In this document: positions 20,996 through 31,737 of the stretch, piece by piece
How the letters are laid out: each line of letters starts with the position of its first letter
How positions within the stretch are numbered: position 1 is the first letter of the stretch
From: Gnetum montanum
Taxonomy: Eukaryota > Streptophyta > Gnetopsida > Gnetales > Gnetaceae
Length of the DNA stretch: 64,000 nt
Direction of reading: 5' to 3'
NCBI GenBank assembly: GCA_015680685.1
Contig: MNCI01025274.1
Coordinates: 279,508-343,507 of the forward strand
The notes under the pieces: generated by a model
Told to the model about the DNA's origin: nothing
Seen by the model: the letters and a program-made list of their open reading frames with translations, nothing else
Databases searched by the model: none
Translations under genes and position numbers: made by a program

Positions 20996-21433
20996 CTTAC
21001 GTTTGCCTTCTCTCAATTCAGGTTCAACCTCCAAAGTTATGCTTACATTGTTGTGTTATTAATTACAGTTTTTCTTCACATTCCCCTTTTGACAATTATC
21101 CTTTGATTACAGTTACATTCCTACTAGCAACCCTACTTCATGCATTACACTTAAACAACAAAACAAACCAAAACATTTTACATTGCTGCATCGTATTTAC
21201 ATTTAAACAAAAATATCCAAAAGAACAAAAAGATTTCCACTTTAAATCTATGTTTGTCAGTGTTCAAACAAACTCAAAATTCAAATATATATATATATAT
21301 ATATATAGTCATATACAGTTGGACAATTATAACAGTTAATTGATTCCATTCATCAATTCATGTACAACCCAAGCCAAAACATTCAGTTTACGACTCATGC
21401 AAAAATATGAGCATGATAATATCAAAATGAAAA
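20996..21433 (+). other. AT-rich spacer downstream of the B aORF
   Basis: AT-rich sequence without coding similarity, likely the 3' untranslated region of the antisense gene. Contains an (AT)n run at about 21284-21307. I see nothing else. Confidence 0.5.
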
Positions 21434-24400
21434 CTAAACATCAGGGTCAGGAGGGTTATCCCCTTCAGACTCTCTGGCACCATGGGTCCCTGCTTTGCTG
21501 GGGCCACCTTCTTGAACATCGTCATTGCCCTAACCCTATGAAAAGGTAAAAGAAAAAAATCAACACAAAAAGAAAAGAGAAAAATCCCAAATGTTATTGA
21601 ACAAACAAAATTCACAAGAATAAACTACTTACCGTAGGAGGCCCCCCTAAACTAAATTCCAACCGATGAAGAATTTCTTCCTTGGAGACACTAGCCCAGT
21701 TAGTCCCATTGAGGCCCAGATTGATGTTCACTAAGGCCTTCCCCTTGTCAACTGCTGACCATGTGGAACTTTTCAAGGGAAATTCACCAATAGAGACCTC
21801 CCTAGAAGCAGTCGTAATTACCCTCTTAGGTGATTCCATCTCAACAATGATATTCTTAGCAAACGTATCAAATGCAGAGCGCAGACCCAGACCCTCTACG
21901 AACATCTCAAGCTGACGATTCTCTATAGATACCTCTTTTAGATATTTCTTATAATGATACTTATGGGTCTTTTCATCTTGACCCCACTTCCGCACCTTAG
22001 AAGTGAAAGCCTTCCAATCCTGACACTTGAGGTTCAGTAAATCTATCTGGGCCTTACGCTCTACTAGCTCCCGAGTCAGTGATACGTGGTGATTCAGCAA
22101 GTACGAATATATGGTATAAGTGATCTCAGAAGTTCACCAAGAATGATCACCTGTTAATCTGGCCAAGGTGAACTCATAACAAGACTTGAGATCATCACAT
22201 TCAACCGATAATTCGAAAACCTCTCTTTCCCTTTCCTGGATTTGCAACCATAGCTGTTCAATAGAGCACCTACAGGTCCAAAGTGATTTGGCGTTATGCA
22301 CAAGACATTCCGCCACCTCATCATAGACTTGTCTCGGTACTTGTTCAACTTCTAGCGGTAGCGTAGGCAAGCTTTCAATACAAATAGCCTCAGACGGATC
22401 CCACTTCAGTTTATCCCCTACCCACATGAAAAGAATAGGCATTAGACCTTAGATGGAAAAAAAAGAATGTGAAAATCGAAGGAAGCAAAACGCTTGAGAC
22501 GTCTGTACCTATTTCAGGATGAGCTTGTTGAATGCGTTCGACCACCTCGTTGACGATACTAGTGACAAAATCCATTTTGCTTGGCATTTCGGTTCAAGTA
22601 AATGGTTCATGAGTGCGAGATGGATTGGCTTCAGTGGTCGTTTCAGGGGGAACCTCTATCATAGGCACTTCTAACCGCATGGTAGGAACTATCCTAGTTT
22701 CAATATCTTCATCTGGAAGCAAAAAAAAAAACGTAAAATTAAAACACCAAATAATGGAAACAACGATTCACAGGGCAACGCAATAAAACAAAAAAATACC
22801 AAATTCTCTATTTCCTTCCTGATTCGGAGGGTTGCCAAGGTCTACTCTTCCTTTGAGGAAGCCATCAAAAATTTCATCAACACCATCTTGGTCATTGACC
22901 ATTTCTGTCGCCATGGTGTCTTGCACCAATTCTTCAGTCACTTCCACCTGATCTTTGCCAACCTCTTCCTCCTCAATTAAATCCGTCGGGACTTCCTCCT
23001 CCTCGATAATCATTTCTAGTTCATGCCTTCTCACTTTCAGAGTCAGCTCTGAAGACATTCATAGCTCCAACATTAGTTTCATGTAAACGGTCAAAAAGAA
23101 AAAAATGAGTAAGATGAAAATAATGATAATGACAATAAAACAAGTGCATCAAGCTTAATTACCTCACATAGGCATTTTAAATCATATACACTTCACCCTT
23201 GGCTCTTCTACCGTTGGGGCCACCTCTCTAGGACATTCACACTTCTAAACCTTCGATTTGGCTTTCCCAATGGTCTCCTTGATCACCTGATCAACCCTCC
23301 TAGCAATGTAGGGCATGTTGTCTAGTTTCACGTGTATGGATTGAACCACCAGATGACCCCTCTATTGTGACGGAAACTAATTCATCGATCCCCTGGGGTG
23401 CATCTTGAGACTCAGCTACCTCAAATAAATGGTTAATCCATGGGCGAGATAATTGAGTATGATCCCGAAAAACATATTTGTTATCTGCATGAACCACCAA
23501 AAATTCAGCTAGGCGACGTAGATAACCGGTGAAGAATGCGAAAGTAAAATGGGATTGTGCCTCAACGTTTGAACGCAACCACACTATCTCCCCATGGAAA
23601 CCCGACAGCAAAAATTGGGCCCAGTTATAACACATCCCGATCTCTAAAATGGTCTGTATGATGCGCACGGCTTCCACCCCAAGACTCTTCACTTGAGACA
23701 AGGATTTAGGAAACACCCATGCCCTAAACAGGGGATATAGTTCATTGACTTTCACCACCTTTGATGTTGCCTGCATTGGGAACCCCTTAGAGCCCTTGAG
23801 AACGCCCAACCAATCTTCTAGTTCACGCACCACATGGAGCTCCTTCTGTGCCCTGTCCAAAACCACGTTCACACCATCTACCGGGACACCAAAGAGGTCT
23901 GAAAAGAACTTGGCTAATAGATGAAAAACTATTTTGACACCCTTGATACGGGTGCTGTAGTAAGTGACAGAGTTGTTGAACGAATCAACAATTCCAATCA
24001 TTTTAGGTACAGAGACATTAGGGCTTGGGGTTGTGAATAGCTCCATGAGGCCAGCATCATTCAAACAATGGACAATAGGCAATGGGGCACTGGTACGTAA
24101 CCATCACCGTGCCTTGTTGACTTCCCCAAATTTCATGGATAGGGTGCTCTCAGTCCACCCTGTCGTGATAGTGTCTCCACCAGGGGGGACGTTAACTGTA
24201 AGCATAATGTAAAACCATAGCACCAGTATAACCAATGTTGTAGCTGAACAAACAAACTAAGGCGTCAGAGAAATATCATCACTTACCTTCAGTCATGGGA
24301 TTCATATTACTAGGACCCAAATCAGTATCACGAGGGAAAACTGGTCCATTACGTGATCAATCCCCATGTAGCCACCCCCACCGCTTGTGAAAATGAATGA

Positions 24401-25859
24401 TGTCACCCTTAGTCTGAGCTAATATAACTCCACGGAGGGTGGGACCTACCATGAAGGTCTCTAAAGTGGTGTGAGCCAGTGCAAGTCCATCGTCACCTAG
24501 GAATATTCCATCTTTGTCAACTTGGGGCCTGCAAAAGAACGGTCATCAGAACAGGAGCAAACACTAAACAGCAGAATAGAAACAAAAAATTAAACAACCT
24601 TACCTCTCCACCCTATACACTGTGCTTGGAGGATTCTAAAATAATGTATGCACACGAGTGGCCAAAAATAAGGTGCTATTGAGATAGTAAGGGCCACGTG
24701 GCAATAAGTCCCATACACGTGATAACGGACAGGTAGATCTGGGCCCTCCAGAGGGACTGTCCTCAATTGTCCATCATGAAAGCCACAGCGCTGCTTGAAG
24801 ATCCTGGGAACATTATCTCAAGCATGCTTCATGCTAATTATTTTCTTAGATGGGACCATATTACTACTCTGAATCTGTCTAAAATGAAGGCAAGGAATCA
24901 TAGGCCCCTTCCCTGAACCATACCCCATTGTTATCAATAGTCATATTAGGGGCAGGTTTGTTGGAATCAATGGGCCCGAACCAGGCTAGAACCCCAACCA
25001 GCTCAGCCACTAAGAGGAAAGGCTTAGGATCCCTGCAAATACCCAGAATGCCATGGTAAATTGGTTATACAAAAAAATGAAATAATGAAACGAAGTTCCA
25101 CATTTGGGGCCAATACTTCGAAAAAAGTTGCAAACTTTTTACGCTCAGCGTGCAGACCCTGCACACTGGAAAACTGTTTACACTCAACATGCAAACCCTA
25201 CACGCTGGAAAACTATTTATGCTCAGCATGCAGACCCTGCATGCTAGAAAACTATTTACACTCAGCGTGTAGATCCTGCATGTTGGAAAACTATTTACAC
25301 TCAGCGTGCAGATCCTACACGCTGCGAGAACTGTTTACACTCAGTGTGCAAACCCTACACGCTGGAAAATTATTTACGCTCAGCGTGCAGATCCTGCACG
25401 TTGGAAAAATTTTTACACTCAACGTGCAGATCCTACATGCTAGAAAACTGCTTACGCTCAGCATGCAGATCCTGCACGCTGCGAGAACTGTTTATGCTCA
25501 GCGTGAAAACCCTACATGCTAGAAAACTATTTACGCTCAGCGTGAAGACCCTGCACGCTGGAAAACTATTTACACTCAATGTGCAGATCCTGCACACTGT
25601 GAAAATTTTTTACACTCAGTGTTGTCCTTGTATGCTGAAACGTACAACCAGAGACCTCGCGCAAATCCCATATGCCCAGATAGCAAATACAAAAGAAAGC
25701 AATTAACCGAGGCAAGATTAGAGCCTACCTGCATGCTGATCCAGGCCACGATGGAATCCTAGGCTTAGGAAAACACTAAATCATGGCCTCACTTTCCTCC
25801 GTGAAGGTCAAGCTGAGCTCCTTCCTCCCCTGACCTCCTACTTCCTTTCCCTTACCCAT
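21434..25859 (-). pseudogene. aORF of element B, eight-exon antisense gene (reference copy)
   Basis: Reads leftwards between pro and pol. Exons with GT/AG borders: 1, 25729-25859 (MGKGKEVGGQGRKELSLTF); 2, 24604-25032 (ending in a conserved ...YRVER, donor GAGAG|GTAAGG); 3, 24287-24528 (GLALAHTTLETFMVGPTL); 4, 23163-24195; 5, 22800 to about 23059 (Glu-rich acidic); 6, 22509 to about 22713 (DFVTSIVNEVVERIQQAHPE); 7, 21633-22427 (coiled-coil-like); 8, 21434-21535 (acidic tail ending PDPDV). Exon 4 is the best conserved, from GLMELFTTPSPNVSVPKMIG through FHLLAKFFSDLFGVPVDGV to RPWINHLFEV. Scattered stops and at least one shift. No family recognised; exon 4 recalls the anonymous 'plant transposon protein' type of domain, but that is a guess. 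Confidence 0.8.
25136..25635 (+). repeat. 39-bp tandem hairpin repeat in aORF intron 1, element B
   Basis: Twelve full units of 39-40 bases and a partial thirteenth, consensus 'tttacrctcagcgtgcag' plus 'atcctgcacgctggaaaacta'. Each unit holds a 9-bp inverted repeat with a 3-base loop: AGCGTGCAG-atc-CTGCACGCT. In unit 3 both arms change together (AGCATGCAG / CTGCATGCT). The array lies in intron 1 of the antisense gene (25033-25728). Confidence 0.9.
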
Positions 25860-25864
25860 CGCTT

Positions 25865-26235
25865 CACGCCGAGCTGAGCCCTGCACACTAGGGTTTGGTC
25901 CTATACACCGAGCTGAACCCTGCACATTGGGATTTGGTCCTATATGCCATGCTAATTTTTGCATGCTCGGGTTTTAGCCCTGCACGCTTGGGTTTTATCT
26001 TGTACGCTGCGCTAAACCCTACATGCCAAAGATGACTGTCCCTTCACGTTGACACCGTGGTTTTGAGGTTCACGCTAAAACTGTTGTTTGAAGTCCACAT
26101 TCATGCTAAAAATCTTGCCTGAAATGTACGTTCACACTGTGACTTGGGTTTACGCTCACACTACGATTTGGCTCAGGTTCACGCTGCCTTTGTTGACTGA
26201 CGAGTTCACACTCATGCCTTGCATTATATATACCG
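25865..26235 (-). promoter_or_regulatory. Promoter and 5' UTR region of the B aORF with word repeats
   Basis: Upstream of the exon 1 ATG (25859). Contains repeated words 'ctgcacgct(t/c)gggttt' and 'tatacgccgagctgaaccc', later 'cacgctnaaactg'. A minus-strand TATATATAA at about 26224-26232 is a candidate TATA box, about 365 bases upstream of the ATG. Confidence 0.5.
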
Positions 26236-26450
26236 CCGCGTTGACCCCGCCGCTGCCTTGAATATTTTATTTAATTTAATCAAAATTAAGAAAAGTACAA
26301 AGTACAAGAAAATGCAAAACAAAAATAATGAGATAATGAACACTACCACATACCATATTCCCTTAAAAAGCAATTCCGGTTGCCCGCACTGAACATTTTG
26401 GCGCAACCTCCTCAGTACAGATCATACATTAACTAGACATCATCAACGAA
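26236..26450. other. AT-rich spacer, element B
   Basis: AT-rich stretch between the aORF promoter region and the second hairpin/TAAACT array. I see nothing specific in it. Confidence 0.4.
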
Positions 26451-26530
26451 TGGTTAAATAGCCTGGTAAGGCCTTAAACTGCCACATTCATCCCAGTAAG
26501 GCCTTAAATTACCATGAAACTACCATCACA
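26450..26530 (+). repeat. Hairpin/TAAACT units, aORF-pol junction of element B
   Basis: Two to three units: 'gcctggtaaggccttaaactgcc' (GCC...GGC stem) and 'ccagtaaggccttaaattacc'. Weaker stems than elsewhere but the same tail and orientation. Confidence 0.65.
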
Positions 26531-26604
26531 TACGTACACATGATATACATTTCCTAGAAATACGTAACAACCCCTACTAGCTTACTCTGCCCTCTGTTTA
26601 TTGG

Positions 26605-26607
26605 TAG
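26605..26607 (+). promoter_or_regulatory. Candidate splice acceptor upstream of pol, element B
   Basis: TAG in 'ctctgtttattggtag|gagcaag', 11 nt before the pol ATG at 26619. Equivalent TAGs stand before the pol ATG in E (56522-56524), A (45052-45054) and C (12877-12875, minus). The reading frame immediately upstream is not shared, so this looks like an intron end. It fits the known Ogre intron between protease and RT. Confidence 0.55.
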
Positions 26608-26618
26608 GAGCAAGCCTG

Positions 26619-29600
26619 ATGGATTACCAGCATCTATTCACACCAATGACCATCAATGGACCATACAGAAAGATCACAAGAGAAATCAACTTAAATTCTA
26701 TCAACTTAGGTCCATCAACAGACGACACATTTGTAGCCTCAACGCAACAAACATTAGATAGCTATGAAGGTATGACAAAATCCTTGGACATAGAAGCTGA
26801 TAGCATCACTAAAGACCCTTTAACTGAAACCCCCATAGCTATGCCTGATGGTGAAGTTAAGGTATTAAAATTGAGCACACTATTGCAACCTCAACTAGCC
26901 AAAGACATAGAATACGTGCTTCGAGACAACATAAGAGCATTCACTTGGTCTTACACTGACATGCCTGGGTTAGATCCTCGAATCGTACAACACAATATTA
27001 TACTCGATCCAAAATTAAAGCCAATGAAACAAAAAGCAAGAAAGGTTAAGCCTGAGGTAGCATTGGTAGTTTGCAATGAGATCACCAAACTTTATCAGGC
27101 TGGGTTCATACGAGCTGTCGACTATGCTGACTGGGTATCCAACATGGTCATTGTCCCAAAGAAGAACGGAAGCATCTGCCTCTACATTGACTTCCGGGAT
27201 CTCAATGTGGCAACCATAAAGGATGATTTCCCCCTGCTATGCATTGATCAACTAGTTGATTCAACCGCTGGACATGCCTTGTTATCTTTCATGGATGGCT
27301 TTTTAGGATATAACCAGATACGCATTAACCTGGAACATTAGCTCAGGACTACCTTTATGACACCATGGGGTACTTTTTGTTACACGATGATGCCATTCAG
27401 TCTCAAGAACACCAGGGCCACATATCAAAGGGCAATGACATTTATTTTCAGCAATTACATACTTCATTCACTCAATGATTATGTGGATGACATTGCAATT
27501 AAATCAAAAACACCTGAGCAACACATCCAAGACTTAGATTTGGTTCTAAAACATTGCTTAAAATATGAACTTAGGCTCAACTCAAAGAAATGTGTCTTCG
27601 GGGTAAAAACGGGTAAGATGCTAGGTTTTGTAGTGTCAGAAACATGAATACAAGTAGATCCAGATAAGGTTAAAGCTATCATCAATCTAAAACCACCAAG
27701 TAACCTTATGGAACTTCGGGGTCTACAAGGTAGATTACAGTTCATCAGGCGTTTCATAGAAAAACTGACGGATAAGTTGAAACCTACGAACCATTTTCTA
27801 TGAAAGAATATCCATTTTGAATGGACTCCACAATGCCAGGAAGCATTTGATAACATCAAAACGGCACTTGTTCAACTACCAATAGTGTACCCTCCACAAA
27901 ACAATAAACCCTTCTATATTTACCTTGTCACATCAGATTCATTGATCACGTCTATGCTTTGTCAGAAACGAGAAAATGAAACCGAAGTCCCTGTGTACTA
28001 TTTAAGCCCTACATTAGTGGCCCATGAAAAGAAGTACAACAAGGTGGAGAGCTCATGTTTAGCCCTTGTATTTTCCCTAGAGAAATGATGACATTACCTC
28101 TTCCATAATCAAGTCAACATAATCTGTAAAGATAATGTACTCAGAGCCATCACCGGTAACATTTACAAGTCAAGTAGAATAGCACGGTGGAAAGCCATAA
28201 TAGCTGAATTCAACCTACATTACATATCGCAGTCATCAGTCAAGGGTCAAGCCATAGCAAACCAACTGACTACATCACCAACACATGATCAAGCTACAAT
28301 AGATTCAGAGTTTCCAGACGAAAACATGAGCGCGATAGACATAGTTCCCAATGATTACGAAGCCATTTTGAACTTTGATGGAGCATCCAACTCTCGAGGG
28401 GGAAGTGCTACCGCCGTCATCACCTATCCCTCTAGGGAGATCTGACCCTTTGCTTACTACTTCAACTTTCACTATACCAACAACATAGCAGAGTATGAGG
28501 GTCTCCTTAAGGGCCTTACGGCAGTGTTAGCTTCCAACATCACGCGACTTGTAGTCAAAGGAGACTCACAACTGGTTTTAAACCAAGTCACAGATGTCTA
28601 TACATGCAAAGCGTAACATTTATAACCATACTGTGATTTGGCGAAGCACTTACTAAAGCGATTCAAAAGTATAAATGTGCAACATGTTTCCAGAAATGAT
28701 AACACCATCATAGATGAACTCGCAACGTTAGCTCTAAACATATCACCCAACATGTTCCACATGTTTCCTAGCTTCATAATCAGTTGTGCTAAACCCATAA
28801 CTGATACTCCCAATGAATTACCGATTGCCTCCGTTAGCACAACACGCACAGTAGAATGGTATGATGACATAAAAGAATACCTTCTATGCGGTGAAACACT
28901 ACAACACCTAACGAACACACAAAAGGACACAGTACGAAAATATTCTTGACAATATGCACTGGTAGGAGACACGTTGTGTCGTTGATCCTATGAAGGCATA
29001 CTATTAACATGCGTTAGTAGCACTAATGGCAAAAGCATCGTCAAGCAAGTACATGATGGACTATGTGGAGGACATATAGCGCCTAAAGCAATGGTGACAA
29101 AAACAAGACATCTGAGCTATTATTGGCCACACATGGAGTATGACTGTTTCTCCAAGGCCAAAACGTGCAATATCTATCAAAAACATAGCAATCTGATACA
29201 TGTTCCACCAAATGAGTTGCATATGGCACAAATCACTTGGCCTTTCCAGAAGTGGAGGTTGGACATTATCGAGCTGATAACTCCCCCATCTTCCATAGGA
29301 CATAGCTTCATCATAACCACAACAGAGTATTTCATGAAGTGGGTAGAAGCTATTCCCCTTAAAAAGACCACATCCAAACACATATGCAACTTCGTTCTCG
29401 AAAACATTGTGACCCATTTTGGCATTCCAATGACCATCATCACTGATAACGGGCCACAGTTCAGCAGTGCCGAAACTAGAACTTTTACTAAAATCCTAGG
29501 GATCAAACATTCATTTTCATCTCCATACTACCCTCAGAGCAATGGACAAGCTGAAGCTACAAATAAAATCCTCATCACAGTGCTCAAAAAGATGCTTACT

Positions 29601-30095
29601 CAAAGCAAGAAAAGGTGGCACGAACAGTTAGTGTACACACTATGGGCTTATCGTACTACGCACTAGACTTCTACAGGTAAAATACCATATAGTCTTGTTT
29701 ATGGTTCAGAAGCTATTTTACCCTTGGAGTTACAGGTACCATCTTTAAGGATCACACTTTCTGGACTCCTCGATGATGGCCAAAATAATAACTTACACAT
29801 TGTTGACTTGGACTCTATGGAGGAGGAACGTACACGTGCGCTCGATCAGATTGAGTGGTACCAAAAGCAACAACGACAACACCATCAACATGATGTTCAT
29901 AAGCATCCTATCAAGGAAGGAAACCTTGTACTCAAAGCCATTTAGGAACACATGGATAAATTCTCAGCCAATTGGGAAGGGCCCTACTTGGTCACCAAAG
30001 TATATGACAATGGAGCATTTAAACTAGCCAACATGGAAGGGAATGAACTGGTGCATCCGACCAACTATTTGTACTTGAAACCATTCTATGTTTGA
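26619..30095 (+). pseudogene. pol: pol of element B (RT, two RNase H, integrase; damaged)
   Basis: Starts MDYQHLFTPMTINGPYRKIT. RT: AGFIRAVDYADWVSNMVIVPKK, LLSFMDGFLGYNQIRI, MTPWGTFCYTMMPF, catalytic NDYVDDIAIK (YVDD 27480-27491), MLGFVVSET and ELRGLQGRLQFIRRF. Degenerate RNase H: FYIYLVTSDSLITSMLCQ. Second RNase H: NFDGASNSRGGSA...NNIAEYEGLL...VKGDSQLVLNQ (D, E, D). Integrase: zinc finger with CNIYQKH (second Cys lost), core RLDIIELITPP, ITDNGPQFSS and NGQAEATN, chromatin-distal end WEGPYLVTKVYDNGAFKLA...YLKPFYV. One frame almost throughout, with about a dozen stops (e.g. 27339, 27644, 28088, 28443, 28948, 29664, 29943). Confidence 0.92.
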
Positions 30096-30104
30096 ATGAA
30101 CTCA

Positions 30105-30680
30105 GGTATGCACTCATCCTGGAATCATGACAATAAACTGATACCACAACTCATCTTGGAATCATGACGATAAACTGATATCACAACTTTTTCTGGCATC
30201 ATGACGGTAAACTGATACCACAGCTCATCCTGGCATCATGATGGTAAACTGATACCATAGCTCATCCTGGCATCATGACGATAAACTGATACCATAGCTC
30301 ATCCTGGCATCATGATGCTAAACTGATACCACAGCTCGTCCTAGCATCATGACGGTAAACTGATACCACAGCTCGTCCTGGCATCATGATGGTAAATTAA
30401 TACCACAACTCATCCTAGCATCATGATGGTAAACTGATACCACAGAACGTCTGCAATGATAATAAACTAGCATCCATCTGGTACGACATTAAACTGCCAT
30501 AGTCTCATTCACTGAAGTCCACTAAGGCTATAAACTGTTTTGCCTCTCCACAGTCCACCAAGAATATAAACTAGCAATGTACCATCCGCTACGATGCTAA
30601 ACCAGCAATTTCCAATAGGTTATGACATAAAACTAACTCACAATAGTCAGCTACGACTATAAACTGGCAACTTCATCTCT
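30105..30680 (+). repeat. Hairpin/TAAACT array downstream of pol, element B
   Basis: The longest array of the window. About nine near-identical units of ~41 bases ('catcctggcatcatgacggtaaactgatacca cagct') at 30110-30440, where TCAT/ATGA can pair around a longer loop. More diverged units follow at 30440-30680, including CATC-CGCTAC-GATG at 30583-30596 and AGTC-AGCTAC-GACT at 30645-30658, each followed by (c/a)TAAAC. Confidence 0.9.
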
Positions 30681-31650
30681 AGCCTCCCGATCTGTAGCTG
30701 CATTCAAACTTCAGCAGAGCCGCTGCCTCGCTCGTCATCAGTTAATCCTAACAACATTGCTGCCATTCATATGCAATGCCTGAAATCTCATCTGGTGCCT
30801 TTGTTTCATCAGTAGCTATTCAAGTCTAAGCTTGCTTACTCACTAGTGATTTTCTTATCTTCTTGGAGTTGTGTTTGCAGGATGACACTCAAAGGTGTTC
30901 GTACAAGAATGTAGTTCGTCACAGCAGGAAGGTACAATGTTGTTCCTAACACACGTGACAAGGCTAATCAAGCCATTCACTAGTACATCTCCCGTTACAT
31001 ATCCCACCTATCCCTCAACATACTCTACTCAGTTGCACCCCTGATGCACCTAGTACACCCAAAACTTTGAGCACACTGTCGCACACTGCAACACTTTTAA
31101 ATAGTTTTGACACACAACATGGCATTTGAGCATGAGTACACGACACAATCAAAGCTCTTTACAAAAAAAAATAAGACCCTTGGCACTTCCCATACAAGCC
31201 CTAGGTGGGAAGGCAGTTGTCTTGGAAACAAGTACTCATGTCTCAAATGCTCAAGTAACATCTCGTTGCATGGCTCTGGCTCTCCGTCAACAGGTCCCCT
31301 TCAACACTAAACAGAGGCCCTGTTCTTCCAAAGAATGCAACACATTATCACGTGGCTTTGGTTGTGCCAACAAGTCCTCTTAAAGACTAAACAAGAGTCT
31401 TGTTTTGCCAAAGGACATGCACCTCATGTCTTGGTCCCAAGTTTGCTAAATAATGGCTATTGACAAGGATCAACATTACACATACACCAAGACATCCCCT
31501 TCACCACGCACAAGCCCTTGATCGGTTACCAATCCCTAAAGTTCCCATTTCCCTATCCAACACAAATTTCATTTCCCCAATCCTATGTCCTACTGAACAT
31601 GGTACGATGACGTCTGGCCAAGTGCCAAAGCACAATATCTCTACTAAGTT
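30681..31650 (+). other. 3' UTR of element B, with conserved acceptor-like site
   Basis: Untranslated region between array and PPT. 'tcttcttggagttgtgtttgcag|gatgacac' (junction 30880/30881) is nearly identical to 63480-63512 in element E and resembles a splice acceptor. Downstream an 80-residue stretch (31126-31383) is open but has no recognised motif. No firm coding call. Confidence 0.5.
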
Positions 31651-31652
31651 GC

Positions 31653-31737
31653 TTGTGGTGTTTTGTACTTCTTTGTCGACGCTTCTTGGGTCGATTCCTC
31701 CAAACGTCAACAAAGAGGGGCCAATGAAACACCACAA
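31653..31737 (+). promoter_or_regulatory. PPT and LTR-spanning inverted repeat of element B
   Basis: PPT AACAAAGAGGGGCCAA (31709-31724) abuts the 3' LTR. Outer arms TTGTGGTGTTT (31653-31663) and AAACACCACAA (31727-31737); inner arms CTTTGTCGACG (31671-31681) and CGTCAACAAAG (31705-31715, one mismatch). The outer arm includes the first bases of the LTR, so the PPT lies in an internal bulge of the potential hairpin. Confidence 0.8.

Noticed and set aside
21284-21307. (AT)n tract as a regulatory site
   Set aside because: Plain microsatellite with no counterpart in the other copies.
25136-25635. CRISPR-like array
   Set aside because: Units are contiguous with no unique spacers, and the surrounding sequence is a plant retrotransposon.
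25061-25706. Long open frames with a 13-residue period (LHSACRSCTLENY...)
   Set aside because: The DNA repeat is 39 bases, divisible by three, so one stop-free unit gives an open frame along the array. It lies in an intron of the antisense gene and other frames are open for the same reason.
21434-25859. aORF as a captured host gene at one site
   Set aside because: It is present in the same slot in four different elements, so it belongs to the family; an ancient capture is still possible.
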